Positions 16,849 to 25,303 of a stretch of DNA of 35,724 nucleotides are shown here, piece by piece; the stretch's first letter is position 1, and every line of letters starts with the position of its first letter. The stretch spans positions 1 through 35,724 of the forward strand of contig JAJFJN010000056.1 in assembly GCA_021773975.1 (NCBI GenBank), in the 5' to 3' direction. The notes beneath the pieces are model-generated. The model was not told the origin of the DNA and did no database searches. It saw only the letters and a program-made list of their open reading frames with translations. Source of the stretch: Gammaproteobacteria bacterium (GTDB taxonomy: Bacteria; Pseudomonadota; Gammaproteobacteria; Chromatiales; Chromatiaceae). The translations under genes and the position numbers were made by a program.

Positions 16849-17370
16849 ATGAGTGCAGGAGAGACAGGCAATGCTACGGCTGATGATGAGCCTTCAAGCC
16901 TTGAAGAGTTGGCAGGTCAGTATCTGAGTTTTGAACTTGCTAACGAAATTTATGGTGTTGATATCCTTAAGGTACGTGAGATTAAAGGCTGGGAAGAGGT
17001 GCGGCCAGTGCCAGATATGCCAGACTATATTAAAGGCGTGTTGGACTTGCGTGGAGTGATCGTACCGATAGTTGATCTTCGAATTCGGTTTAAATTAGCG
17101 AGCTGTGAATACACGCCTACTACAGTGATTATTGTGCTATCAGTAGAACAGGGAGAGCAGCAGCGGGTTGTTGGTGTGGTAGTAGACGGTGTTTCTGATG
17201 TGCTGGATGTATCGTCTGGAGATATACGAAGTGCCCCAGAGTTAGGGGGAAAAATCAGCAATCGCTACATTAAAGGGATGGTTACATTGGCTGAAAAAAT
17301 GGCAATTTTATTGGATGTTAATAAATTGCTTGATTTGCAGGAGATGGGCTTACCTGAAGCATTGAACTAA
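16849..17370 (+). CDS. cheW: Chemotaxis coupling protein CheW (second copy)
   Basis: A 173-residue CheW-domain protein with an acidic N-terminal extension of about 25 residues. Core motifs are YLSFELANEIYGVDILKVRE, VPDMPDYIKGVLDLRGVIVP and GVVVDGVSDVLDV. It is clearly a paralogue of the protein encoded at 13627-14139, with the same length and motif order. The strong GAAGGAGACAGG before ATG 16849 suggests high translation, higher than for the first copy. It immediately precedes the ParA gene, an arrangement that recalls Vibrio-type loci where a ParA protein and a CheW-domain protein organise the polar array. No extra domain is fused here. Confidence 0.93.
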   Translation: MSAGETGNATADDEPSSLEELAGQYLSFELANEIYGVDILKVREIKGWEEVRPVPDMPDYIKGVLDLRGVIVPIVDLRIRFKLASCEYTPTTVIIVLSVEQGEQQRVVGVVVDGVSDVLDVSSGDIRSAPELGGKISNRYIKGMVTLAEKMAILLDVNKLLDLQEMGLPEALN

Positions 17371-17391
17371 TTGGCTGAAAGCAGAATAAGC

Positions 17392-18150
17392 ATGAGAATA
17401 ATTGCTGTAATTAATCAAAAGGGTGGAGTAGGAAAAACAACAATAACTGCAAATTTAGGCCATGCTTTGCAGAAGGCAGGGAATAGAGTAATGCTTATAG
17501 ACTTGGATCCACAAGGGCAACTGACAACCAGTCTCGGCATTTTTAAATTACCAAAAAACGGGATTGATTCAGTGCTGCTTGATCAGGCATCGCTACAAAC
17601 TGTAGAAATCCATACTAGAGATAACAACCTAGTGCTTATTCCCGCAGGAGGCCGCTTGGTAGAAGTGGAACACCTTAACGATGGTGGTGTTAGTAGGGCC
17701 ACATTGCTGGATGCTGCATTGCAGCGGGAAGAGTTGGATTATGATTATGTTCTGCTTGATTGTCCTCCGGCTTCAGGGCTTTTATCAGCCAATGCAATTA
17801 TGGCAGCAGATGAGGCTTTGATACCGGTGAGTGGGGATTATCTCTCGCTTAATGGTGTGGCACATTTGTTATCTACTTTAAAAAAATTTGAGGCATTGCG
17901 ATCAAAAGCACTTCAGCAATGGGTTGTGATAAGCCGCTTTCATACAAGACGCCGACTGGCAAAAGAGGTGCGAACCAAATTGCTTAATCATTTTCCAAAT
18001 AAAGTATTAATGACAGAAATCAAAGAGGCTGCTGCATTAGCAGAGTGTCCTGCAATTGGACGCACTATCTTTGAATTTAGACGGACAAGTAACTCAGCAA
18101 AAGATTTCGAACAACTTGCTCAAGATTTAATTGAAAGGAGAACCCACTAA
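17392..18150 (+). CDS. ParA/Soj-family ATPase in the chemotaxis operon
   Basis: A 252-residue MinD/ParA-type ATPase. It has the deviant Walker A KGGVGKTT at about residues 10-17, Walker A' LIDLDPQGQLTTSLG and Walker B LLDCPPASG. The C-terminal third is helical and basic (FHTRRRLAKEVRTKLL), as in nonspecific DNA-binding ParA proteins. I chose ATG 17392 because the protein then starts MRIIAVINQKGG, the normal ParA start. The frame is open to TTG 17371, right after the cheW stop. In chemotaxis operons such ParA proteins (ParC/PpfA type) position receptor arrays and ensure their partition at division; this role is inferred from context. No ParB-like gene is next to it. The start codon of the next gene overlaps the stop by one base (TAATG). 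Confidence 0.85.
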   Translation: MRIIAVINQKGGVGKTTITANLGHALQKAGNRVMLIDLDPQGQLTTSLGIFKLPKNGIDSVLLDQASLQTVEIHTRDNNLVLIPAGGRLVEVEHLNDGGVSRATLLDAALQREELDYDYVLLDCPPASGLLSANAIMAADEALIPVSGDYLSLNGVAHLLSTLKKFEALRSKALQQWVVISRFHTRRRLAKEVRTKLLNHFPNKVLMTEIKEAAALAECPAIGRTIFEFRRTSNSAKDFEQLAQDLIERRTH

Positions 18151-18554
18151 TGGCTACACGAAAGAAAGTCGCTGCAAGCCGTCAAAAAAAGAGTAGCCCC
18201 AAAAATGTAATTGAACATGATCCTCTATCACTGTCTGAGGAAGAGCAGGCAAATGAGGTGATTGAGCCATCAGTGATTGATTTAGGCTGTTCTCTAATGA
18301 TTAGTGAGGTAGAAAGTTGTCGGAATGATTTATTGAATGCACTACAAGGCGGTCAAAGCCTTATTCTTGATGGCAGTGAAATAGAGCAAATTGATGGAGC
18401 TGGACTGCAGCTTTTAGCTGCGGTTGCTTTAGAGGCTGAAAAGCTGAGTGTTGTATTTAAGTGGCATGGAGCTTCGCAGATATTATGTGAAGCGGCAGGT
18501 CAGCTTGGTTTGGCAGACATAATACAGCTTAATGAAATCTGCCAAGCAGCATAA
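18150..18554 (+). CDS. STAS-domain protein with an altered phosphorylation site
   Basis: A 134-residue protein. The first 45 residues are basic and then acidic, and look disordered. Residues about 46-130 form a STAS (anti-sigma-factor antagonist-like) domain. The key turn reads IDGAGLQLL where SpoIIAA-like proteins have D(S/T)AGLQLL, so the phosphorylatable Ser/Thr is replaced by Gly. The two STAS proteins at the end of the cluster keep Ser at this place. STAS proteins in chemotaxis operons are conserved but little studied, and partners could be the adjacent ParA or CheZ-like proteins. Translation is coupled to parA by a TAATG overlap, with AGGAGA inside the parA end. Confidence 0.8.
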   Translation: MATRKKVAASRQKKSSPKNVIEHDPLSLSEEEQANEVIEPSVIDLGCSLMISEVESCRNDLLNALQGGQSLILDGSEIEQIDGAGLQLLAAVALEAEKLSVVFKWHGASQILCEAAGQLGLADIIQLNEICQAA

Positions 18555-18579
18555 ATTCATATGATACGGAGTACAACTT

Positions 18580-19146
18580 ATGGGGCAACCAACATCAGGG
18601 CCATCAATGGCAGAAAAACCAGATCTGGATTGGAGCCAAGTACGTGAAACTGTGCGTATGCTGGAGTTGGCTGCAGCACAAGTTAATATGGCAATGCGAG
18701 AAGGTGATGATTCTGTTGGTGCATTAAGTAATTCCTTTACGTCGATGATTGGCAATGTAAACACTATTGCCTTGGCGCTAGAAGAGATGGAGTGTAGTGA
18801 GGACTCGGCAGTGGCGCAGGAGACGATAAAGAATAATTGTGTTCAAGTGCAAGAGCAGATGCACTCTGCCATTATGGCGTTTCAGTTTTATGACAGGCTA
18901 TCCCAGCAGTTGGCGCATGTGGCGCACAGTCTTGATTCGATGGGTGAGTTGATAGGAAACCATCAGCAGTTGTATAACCCTTTTGAGTGGAAAGGCTTAC
19001 AGGAAAAAATTCGTGCTCGGTATAGTATGCAGGAGGAGCAAGAGATGTTTGATGCACTATTAAGTGGCGCAACAGTTGAGGATGCATTAGCAGCCTGCGC
19101 CAAAAAAATAGCTAATAGAGCGGCAGATGATGTCGAATTGTTCTAG
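18580..19146 (+). CDS. Helical chemotaxis protein with a CheZ-like DxxxQ motif
   Basis: A 188-residue, mostly alpha-helical acidic protein in the place where cheZ would be expected. The segment FQFYDRLSQQL puts D105 and Q109 four residues apart on one helix, as in the catalytic DxxxQ pair of the CheY-P phosphatase CheZ. The C-terminus ends DDVELF, a hydrophobic tail after acidic residues, reminiscent of the CheY-binding C-terminal peptide of CheZ. Overall similarity to CheZ is too low for me to assign it by eye. No other cheZ, cheC or cheX is in the cluster. CGGAG precedes ATG 18580. cheR follows 11 bp later. Confidence 0.65.
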   Translation: MGQPTSGPSMAEKPDLDWSQVRETVRMLELAAAQVNMAMREGDDSVGALSNSFTSMIGNVNTIALALEEMECSEDSAVAQETIKNNCVQVQEQMHSAIMAFQFYDRLSQQLAHVAHSLDSMGELIGNHQQLYNPFEWKGLQEKIRARYSMQEEQEMFDALLSGATVEDALAACAKKIANRAADDVELF

Positions 19147-19157
19147 AGGGTGATGGC

Positions 19158-20000
19158 GTGACGACAGCAAGCAGGGAGTTTAAGTTTACACAAAAAGATT
19201 TTGATTTCTTGCGCACAATTTCAAATACACGCACGGGAATTGTTGTATCCGATGAAAAGTTTGACATGTTTTATGCGCGGCTCTCTAGGCGTATACGAAA
19301 GCTTGGTCTGGGTGATTTTAAACAGTATTGTGATTTTATTGAAGCAGACAAGTCAGGTGATGAGGTGCTTGAATTAGTTAATGCAATAACAACCAATTTA
19401 ACGGCTTTTTTTAGAGAGAATCACCACTTTGAATTTTTATCTAATACTGTTCTTCCAAAAATTTTAATAGAAAATAAGAATGAGCGAAAAATAAGAATAT
19501 GGTCAGCAGGCTGCTCAACAGGTGAAGAGCCATACTCTCTAGCTATAACGTTAAAAGAAAACCTGCCGGCAAACCTGCACTGGGACATACAAATTCTAGC
19601 AACCGATATTGACTCTAATGTTTTGGCAGCAGCCTCTAAAGGTGTGTATGCAGAGGCTAGAGTTAAGGATATGCCAAAAAAATTATTGCGTGATTGGTTT
19701 ATGAAAGGTCAGGGCGTAAACGCTGGCTCTGTTCGTGTTAAGCCTGGTGCAAGGTCGTTGATTAATTTTGGCCAGTTGAACTTAATGGAAAATTGGAATG
19801 TTGGTGATATTAAAGATGTGATTTTTTGCCGTAATGTTGTTATCTATTTTGATCGTGAATCAAAAACCAAACTTATTAATCGTTATGCAGACAATTTGAA
19901 AGATGGGGGTTACCTGTTTATTGGGCACTCTGAATCATTATATAAAATAACGGATAGATTCGAGTTGATTGGAAATACTATTTATCAAAAGGTTAGGTAG
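19158..20000 (+). CDS. cheR: Chemotaxis protein methyltransferase CheR
   Basis: A 280-residue AdoMet-dependent methyltransferase that methylates glutamates on receptors. The N-terminal helical domain (about 1-80) precedes the catalytic domain, with AITTNLTAFFRENHHFEFL, AdoMet motif IWSAGCSTGEEPYSLAI (about residues 114-130), ILATDIDSNVLAAA, and IFCRNVVIYFD (about 224-234). Length and motifs are standard for a single-domain CheR without TPR extensions. The start is GTG 19158, behind AGAGGGTGAT. The receptor encoded at 14164 ends with a WxxF pentapeptide, which could recruit this enzyme. It is the first gene of the cheR-cheD-cheB adaptation set. Confidence 0.95.
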   Translation: MTTASREFKFTQKDFDFLRTISNTRTGIVVSDEKFDMFYARLSRRIRKLGLGDFKQYCDFIEADKSGDEVLELVNAITTNLTAFFRENHHFEFLSNTVLPKILIENKNERKIRIWSAGCSTGEEPYSLAITLKENLPANLHWDIQILATDIDSNVLAAASKGVYAEARVKDMPKKLLRDWFMKGQGVNAGSVRVKPGARSLINFGQLNLMENWNVGDIKDVIFCRNVVIYFDRESKTKLINRYADNLKDGGYLFIGHSESLYKITDRFELIGNTIYQKVR

Positions 20001-20009
20001 CATTGAATT

Positions 20010-20648
20010 ATGAGCATTATTGAAAAAAAGGATTTTCCCCCGGTTATAAAAGGGTTTGAAAGCATTAATCGCTACTGGGATAAGCGGCATAAAGTAATAG
20101 CCGCAAAAATACTGCCGGGTGAATACTATGTTACAAACCAAAATGAAATGGTATGCACAGTACTTGGCTCCTGTGTTTCTGCATGTATCCGTGATAGCAA
20201 GGTAGGTATAGGTGGTATGAATCACTTTATGCTGCCATTGTCAGAAGATGGTAACTGGGGTGGTGTAAATAGTGTTATTAGTACTGCAACTCGATATGGA
20301 AATTATGCAATGGAGCATATGATTAATGACATTCTTGCTCATGGAGGAACACGCCGAAATCTTGAAGTTAAAGTGTTTGGCGGAGGAAAAATAATGGCAT
20401 CTATGACAGATATAGGTAATAAAAACATCCAGTTTGTGCAGGAATATCTTGCAAAAGAGGGATTGAAAATAACGGGTGAGGATCTGGGTGACATCTATCC
20501 AAGAAAGGTATTGTATTACCCTTATACCGGACGAGTGTTAATGAAAAAAATTAAAGACCTTCATAATGATACGATTGTTAAACGTGAAAAAGCTTATCAG
20601 CATGATCTTGAGAAGAAACCAGTTGAAGGTGATATTGAGTTGTTTTAA
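20010..20648 (+). CDS. cheD: Chemoreceptor glutamine deamidase CheD
   Basis: A 212-residue CheD. The catalytic Cys is C55 in TVLGSCVSAC and the catalytic His is H72 in GGMNHFMLP; VKVFGGGKIMA is also conserved. CheD deamidates specific receptor glutamines to glutamates, making them substrates for CheR and CheB; in some bacteria it also modulates a phosphatase. An N-terminal stretch of about 45 residues before the core contains IKGFESINRYWDKRHKV, usual for proteobacterial CheD. The C-terminus ends GDIELF, like two other proteins of the cluster. It lies 9 bp after cheR and 44 bp before cheB. Confidence 0.95.
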   Translation: MSIIEKKDFPPVIKGFESINRYWDKRHKVIAAKILPGEYYVTNQNEMVCTVLGSCVSACIRDSKVGIGGMNHFMLPLSEDGNWGGVNSVISTATRYGNYAMEHMINDILAHGGTRRNLEVKVFGGGKIMASMTDIGNKNIQFVQEYLAKEGLKITGEDLGDIYPRKVLYYPYTGRVLMKKIKDLHNDTIVKREKAYQHDLEKKPVEGDIELF

Positions 20649-20692
20649 TCGGCTATGAATGGATGTCAATATAACACTGGATTTTGTAGGTT

Positions 20693-21754
20693 ATGATAAA
20701 AGTTCTAATAATTGATGATTCTGCGTTGGTAAGGCAGCTGCTTACCGAAATTCTTGATAAGGCACCTGGAATAAAGGTGGTTGGCTCAGCCGCCGATCCA
20801 TTTGTTGCGCGTGAAAAAATTAAAAAATTAAATCCAGATGTATTAACGCTGGACGTGGAGATGCCTCGTATGGATGGCATCACCTTCCTTGGTAATTTAA
20901 TGCGTTTGCGCCCAATGCCTGTGGTGATGATTTCTACCCTAACAGAAGCAGGGGCGGATGTGACTTTGCGTGCATTAGAGTTGGGGGCGGTTGATTTTGT
21001 ACCAAAACCCAAAGTAGATGTTGTTCAGGGTTTGGATGAATATGCAAAAGAGATAATTGAAAAAGTAACAACAGCGGCTGGTGCACGTGTGCGACCCATG
21101 AAAACTCCACCTCAAAAGGTGGAGGAGAAGCTGTCAGCTGATGCCGTGTTATCGAAAAAAATAAAACCAGGACATTTTCGTACAACCGACCGAATTATAG
21201 GTATTGGTGCTTCAACAGGAGGTACTGAGGCGATAAAAGATGTATTGGTAGGGCTGCCTCCAGATATGCCAGGAATCGTTATTAGTCAGCACATCCCCGC
21301 AGCATTTAGTAAGCCTTTTGCAGAACGGGTTAATTCAATGTGTAGGTTGATGGTCTCTGAAGCTGTTGATGGCCAGCAGGTTATTCCAGGGCACGCGTAT
21401 ATAGCGCCAGGAGATAAGCATCTGCTGGTTGTGCGAGATGGTGCTCGATATGTTTGTAGGTTAAATGATGGTCCGCCGGTTAATCGCCACAAACCTTCGG
21501 TAGATGTGATGTTTCGATCATTAGCGCAAAATGCTGGGCCAAATGCAGTGGGTCTTATGCTAACCGGGATGGGGGCAGATGGTGCGGAGGGAATGGGCGA
21601 AATGAAAGAAGCAGGTGCGCCAATTATTGCCCAGGATGAAAAGTCCAGTGTTGTTTGGGGAATGCCGGGTGAGGTTGTTAAGCGTGGGTTTGCTGACTCG
21701 ATATTACCACTGAATAAAATTGCGGGTAAGCTTATATCCCTAGTTACTGCGTAG
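20693..21754 (+). CDS. cheB: Receptor methylesterase/deamidase CheB
   Basis: A 353-residue protein with an N-terminal receiver domain (D8-D9, phosphoacceptor D54 in [12 protein letters not shown]), a linker of about 40 residues, and a C-terminal methylesterase. The catalytic triad is visible as S174 in [10 protein letters not shown]200 in SQHIPAAFS and D296 in [10 protein letters not shown]. CheA phosphorylates the receiver to activate removal of receptor methyl groups, closing the adaptation loop with CheR. The ribosome binding site before ATG 20693 is weak (TAGGTT). After its stop there is a 77-bp gap with a sigma-28-like promoter for the next receptor gene, so the operon may have an internal start here. 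Confidence 0.96.
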   Translation: MIKVLIIDDSALVRQLLTEILDKAPGIKVVGSAADPFVAREKIKKLNPDVLTLDVEMPRMDGITFLGNLMRLRPMPVVMISTLTEAGADVTLRALELGAVDFVPKPKVDVVQGLDEYAKEIIEKVTTAAGARVRPMKTPPQKVEEKLSADAVLSKKIKPGHFRTTDRIIGIGASTGGTEAIKDVLVGLPPDMPGIVISQHIPAAFSKPFAERVNSMCRLMVSEAVDGQQVIPGHAYIAPGDKHLLVVRDGARYVCRLNDGPPVNRHKPSVDVMFRSLAQNAGPNAVGLMLTGMGADGAEGMGEMKEAGAPIIAQDEKSSVVWGMPGEVVKRGFADSILPLNKIAGKLISLVTA

Positions 21755-21772
21755 GTGTGAAAGATAGCTTGC

Positions 21773-21799
21773 TCAAGTTTTTATATGTGCATCCGATAT
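21773..21799 (+). promoter_or_regulatory. Sigma-28 (FliA)-type promoter before the second receptor
   Basis: TCAAGTTT (21773-21780), an 11-base spacer, TCCGATAT (21792-21799). The sigma-28 consensus is TAAAGTTT-N11-GCCGATAA, so 13 of 16 consensus bases match with the exact spacing. Transcription would start near 21806, about 25 bases before the receptor ATG. It would put the receptor and the two STAS genes in the late flagellar regulon, at least partly apart from the cheY promoter. Confidence 0.75.
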
Positions 21800-21831
21800 C
21801 AAAGATATAAGAATTAAATCTGAGAGCCTAA

Positions 21832-23058
21832 ATGAGATTTTTAATTGGAATGTTTCTAAAGCAGTGTTGGATTCCATTGGTGGCTAGCGGTGTAATCCTG
21901 CTTATCTCAAGTTTAATAATATCTCCTTCTGCCGCATTGAGTGGCGGTCTTGTTCTGTTGGTCTGGGTAGTTATATCGTTGCGGTCAATGCAGGAAAATA
22001 CCCAGCCTAAAAATGCTGGAATAAATACAAAAACAGAGCGCGAAAGTCTTGATATGGCTGTTCATGGCTTGGTGTTGGGGTTGGATGCTGGATTTAAAGG
22101 CGTTTCTCAGCAGATGCGGGGTGAGCTTACTTCAATACGCTCTCTTGTCTCTGATGCGGTAGGCACCTTGCAGCAGAGTTTCGAAGGTCTAAATGAGCAG
22201 GTGTGCATGCAGCAGAGTATCGTAAATCAGATGATCAGCGGCATGACTGAGTCCGAAGATAATCAGGATGAGATCGTTTCATTTTCGGCATTCACAGAGC
22301 ATACAGATGAGGTTTTACGTTACTTTATTGATTATGTGGTCAGCCTCAGTGCAGGCAGTATGAATATGGTTGGTCAGATTGACGATATGTCTGATCGTAT
22401 GGATGAGGTTAATAAGTTACTGAATGATGTTAAAGCGATTGCAGATCAAACTAATCTGCTGGCATTAAATGCAGCAATTGAGGCGGCAAGAGCGGGTGAT
22501 TCTGGACGTGGTTTTGCTGTAGTTGCTGATGAGGTGCGAAAATTATCACAAAGATCGGCAAAATTTAATGAGGAAATTCGTTCAGTACTCGTTTCTGCTC
22601 AACAAAATGTTAGCGAGGCTCGTACTACGGTAGGTGAATTAGCTTCAAAAGATATGAATTTTGCATTGAAGTCAAAAACCAGGGTAGATGAGATGATGGT
22701 GCACATTACGGCACTGAATGTAAAAACCGAATCACGCATATCAGAAATATCGGCAATTACGGGATGTATTAATGGCTTTGTAGGTGATGCAGTCAGGTCA
22801 TTACAATTTGAAGATATTGTTGGTCAGCTAACTGAATTTACCAGTGGGCATTTAGAGCGTGTTGAAAATATGATTCAAAACATTGATGATGGTATTCAAG
22901 AGCTACGTTTAACCTCAGATGATGGGCTTGATGAATATGTTAAAGGATTGGAAGAGATATGTGAGCGCGTTGCTGTTTTAGACGAAGCAACACAAACCAA
23001 GCTACACAACCCTGTATCGCAAGAGAGTATGAGTGAAGGGGAAGTGGAACTTTTTTAA
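21832..23058 (+). CDS. Methyl-accepting-type receptor without a periplasmic sensor, with a CheZ-like motif
   Basis: A 408-residue receptor-like protein. Two hydrophobic segments at about residues 14-31 and 36-50 with only a short loop leave no periplasmic ligand domain. No HAMP domain is evident. The signalling hairpin tip is at about 206-235 ([20 protein letters not shown], then FAVVADEV). After it, the segment [10 protein letters not shown] gives D328 and Q332, a DxxxQ pair of CheZ type, also present in the protein encoded at 18580. The last residues are GEVELF. It may sense membrane or cytoplasmic state, or serve as an accessory to the array rather than a classical receptor. It has its own sigma-28-type promoter and is followed by two STAS genes. 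Confidence 0.85.
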   Translation: MRFLIGMFLKQCWIPLVASGVILLISSLIISPSAALSGGLVLLVWVVISLRSMQENTQPKNAGINTKTERESLDMAVHGLVLGLDAGFKGVSQQMRGELTSIRSLVSDAVGTLQQSFEGLNEQVCMQQSIVNQMISGMTESEDNQDEIVSFSAFTEHTDEVLRYFIDYVVSLSAGSMNMVGQIDDMSDRMDEVNKLLNDVKAIADQTNLLALNAAIEAARAGDSGRGFAVVADEVRKLSQRSAKFNEEIRSVLVSAQQNVSEARTTVGELASKDMNFALKSKTRVDEMMVHITALNVKTESRISEISAITGCINGFVGDAVRSLQFEDIVGQLTEFTSGHLERVENMIQNIDDGIQELRLTSDDGLDEYVKGLEEICERVAVLDEATQTKLHNPVSQESMSEGEVELF

Positions 23059-23086
23059 GATGTTTTAAATTTAGGGGTGAATTCGC

Positions 23087-23395
23087 GTGGGTATTACTAC
23101 AAGTGTTTCAGAAAATGAAAAAAAGATCACAATTGTATTAAGTGAGCGCTTTGATTTTTCATGCCATGGCGATTTCCGTGATGCATATCAATCAGTCGAC
23201 CCCACTCAATTTGATATTACTGTTGATTTTAAAAGAACTGATTATATTGATAGTGCTGCGCTTGGTATGTTGCTTGTTCTTAGAGAGCGAGCAGGAGGAG
23301 ATCAGGCAAGAATCACTATAAAAGGATGTCAGCCCACAGTTCAGCAGATTTTAGACATCACACACTTTGAGAAACTTTTTAAATTTAGCGCATAA
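23087..23395 (+). CDS. STAS-domain protein (first of a tandem pair)
   Basis: A 102-residue protein that is a single STAS domain of the anti-anti-sigma type. The conserved site is YIDSAALGMLLVLRE, with a phosphorylatable Ser in the DS(A/S) turn. It starts at GTG 23087 behind AGGGG. The next gene encodes a paralogue with the same motif order (FDFS.H.DF..AY ... DY.DS.A.GMLL.LRE), so the pair arose by duplication. Proteins of this kind pair with partner-switching kinases or PP2C phosphatases, none of which is visible in this window. Their place after a receptor gene suggests input to or output from the chemotaxis array. Confidence 0.85.
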   Translation: MGITTSVSENEKKITIVLSERFDFSCHGDFRDAYQSVDPTQFDITVDFKRTDYIDSAALGMLLVLRERAGGDQARITIKGCQPTVQQILDITHFEKLFKFSA

Positions 23396-23409
23396 GTAAG
23401 GTGGAAAAT

Positions 23410-23712
23410 ATGAGTGTTACAACTACTGAATCTTCAGATCAAGATGAAGTTACTATTCAAGTGACAGGGCGATTTGACTTTTCCACTCATCGAGATTTTG
23501 TTGGTGCATATAAAGAACATCCTAAAGGCGGCAAGTTTTTTGTTGTAGACCTTAAAGGGGCTGATTATATGGACAGTTCAGCGATGGGCATGCTGCTACA
23601 GCTTAGGGAGTACAGCAAAAAGGATAGGGATGTTCGGCTTATTAACGGTAACGATGGCATTCGTGAAATATTACGTATTGCCAATTTTGATAAGCTATTC
23701 ACTATAGAGTAA
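23410..23712 (+). CDS. STAS-domain protein (second of a tandem pair)
   Basis: A 100-residue single STAS domain with the site YMDSSAMGMLLQLRE, keeping the phosphorylatable Ser. I chose ATG 23410, which has AAGGTGG about 5 bases upstream; GTG 23401 in the same frame lies inside that ribosome binding site. It is a paralogue of the preceding protein, recognisably similar along its whole length. It is the last gene of the chemotaxis cluster; 109 bp with no clear terminator separate it from manC. Function is not known beyond family. Confidence 0.85.
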   Translation: MSVTTTESSDQDEVTIQVTGRFDFSTHRDFVGAYKEHPKGGKFFVVDLKGADYMDSSAMGMLLQLREYSKKDRDVRLINGNDGIREILRIANFDKLFTIE

Positions 23713-23821
23713 AGCAATCGTTTGGTCGCCTGGTTGTTATTTCCTTGATATTAAAGCTAAGTTTGACGCTGTTATGAAGTTGATTTAATCTGACAAGATA
23801 TTTGTCGATTAGGATTGCGTC

Positions 23822-25297
23822 ATGAAGCTTCAGCCTGTTGTGCTCTCCGGTGGATCCGGAACCCGTCTTTGGCCCCTCTCCCGTGGGGCTTACCCCAAGC
23901 AGTTTCTCCCTCTTTTTGGGGATCATTCGTTATTTCAGTCAACTGTATTGAGGCTTCCAGCGCTTGAACAAGAGCATCTTGAATTGGGAGTTACAGTTGC
24001 AGATGCGCTTACAGTCTGTAATGAAGCGCACCGTTTTTTGGTTGCTGAACAGTTTCGGCTTATGGATCAGCATTCAGCCTCAATTATGCTTGAGCCATCA
24101 GGGCGCAACACGGCGCCTGCATTAACGCTTGCTGCAATGAAGGCAGCACAGGATGACGCTGATACTGTACTTATTGTCATGCCGGCTGATCACCTTATTG
24201 CCGATGAAATCGCATTTAGAGCGGTGGTTGCTCGCGGAACTGTACTGGCATCAGAGGGAGCGGTAGTGACCTTCGGTATCGTGCCTACTTCACCTGAGAC
24301 AGGTTACGGCTATATACAAAAGGGCAAGGCCGAAAATCAAAATAATGAGGCATTCAGACTTCAGGCTTTTGTAGAAAAGCCTGATCAAGCTACTGCGCAA
24401 CGCTACCTGGATAGTGGAGAATATCTTTGGAATAGCGGAATATTCATGATGAAAGCCGCTGTGTGGTTGGAGTTGATAAAGCGCTACCAGACTGATATTG
24501 ATCAAGCTTGCCAAGCATCATTTGCCAAAGGTGAGCAAGATGGTGATTTTTTCCGTCTTGATGCTGAAAGTTTCGATGCTTGCCCGTCAGATTCAATTGA
24601 TTATGCGGTTATGGAGAAGCTTTCGGGTGAAAAAAGCGACTCTGGTACTAAAGCCATTGTACTGCCAATGTCAGCAGGGTGGTCTGATGTAGGAGCCTGG
24701 CCTGCATTGTGGGAGGTAAAGGATTCGGATAAGTCAGGCAATGTCATTGAAGGCGATGTTTTAACCCACAACTCCACCGATAATCTTTTGATTGCACAGC
24801 ATCGCTTACTGGCAACGGTTGGAGTGAATAACCTGGTTGTGGTTGAGACGCCCGATGCTGTATTGGTGGCTGACAAATCGTGTGCTCAGGATGTAAAAAT
24901 AATAGCAGAACAGTTGAAGCGAGAGCAGCGCAGTGAATCTCAATTTCATCGCCGGGTGCATCGTCCCTGGGGTGATTATGAACCCATTGATGAAGGTGAC
25001 CGCTATCAAGTTAAGCGATTAACAGTAAAGCCGGGCGCGTCACTCTCATTGCAGATGCACCATCATCGTGCTGAACATTGGGTTGTCGTTCATGGAACGG
25101 CAAAGGTGACACGCAATGATGATGTGTTGCTACTAAGTGAGAATGAATCCGTCTACATCCCTCTAGGCGCCACACACAGATTGGAAAACCCTGGAGCAAT
25201 CCCGTTGGAGCTTATTGAGGTGCAGTCGGGAAGCTATCTGGGCGAGGATGATATTGTGCGTTTAGAGGATGACTACAACCGAAAGACTTCAGATTGA
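23822..25297 (+). CDS. manC: Mannose-1-phosphate guanylyltransferase / mannose-6-phosphate isomerase
   Basis: A 491-residue bifunctional enzyme of the ManC/AlgA/XanB type. The N-terminal nucleotidyltransferase begins VVLSGGSGTRLWPLSRGAYP (residues about 6-25) and makes GDP-mannose from GTP and mannose-1-phosphate. The C-terminal cupin from about residue 378 (HRPWGDYEPID ... LSLQMHHHRAEHWVVV) isomerises mannose-6-phosphate and fructose-6-phosphate. PRSG..R-type signatures are replaced by the normal ManC pattern MLEPSGRNTAPAL near 95. Products feed GDP-mannose into capsule, O-antigen or alginate-like polymers. No polysaccharide cluster surrounds it here. ATG 23822 follows AGGA. Length is normal for the family. 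Confidence 0.92.
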   Translation: MKLQPVVLSGGSGTRLWPLSRGAYPKQFLPLFGDHSLFQSTVLRLPALEQEHLELGVTVADALTVCNEAHRFLVAEQFRLMDQHSASIMLEPSGRNTAPALTLAAMKAAQDDADTVLIVMPADHLIADEIAFRAVVARGTVLASEGAVVTFGIVPTSPETGYGYIQKGKAENQNNEAFRLQAFVEKPDQATAQRYLDSGEYLWNSGIFMMKAAVWLELIKRYQTDIDQACQASFAKGEQDGDFFRLDAESFDACPSDSIDYAVMEKLSGEKSDSGTKAIVLPMSAGWSDVGAWPALWEVKDSDKSGNVIEGDVLTHNSTDNLLIAQHRLLATVGVNNLVVVETPDAVLVADKSCAQDVKIIAEQLKREQRSESQFHRRVHRPWGDYEPIDEGDRYQVKRLTVKPGASLSLQMHHHRAEHWVVVHGTAKVTRNDDVLLLSENESVYIPLGATHRLENPGAIPLELIEVQSGSYLGEDDIVRLEDDYNRKTSD

Positions 25298-25303
25298 TTC
25301 AAA

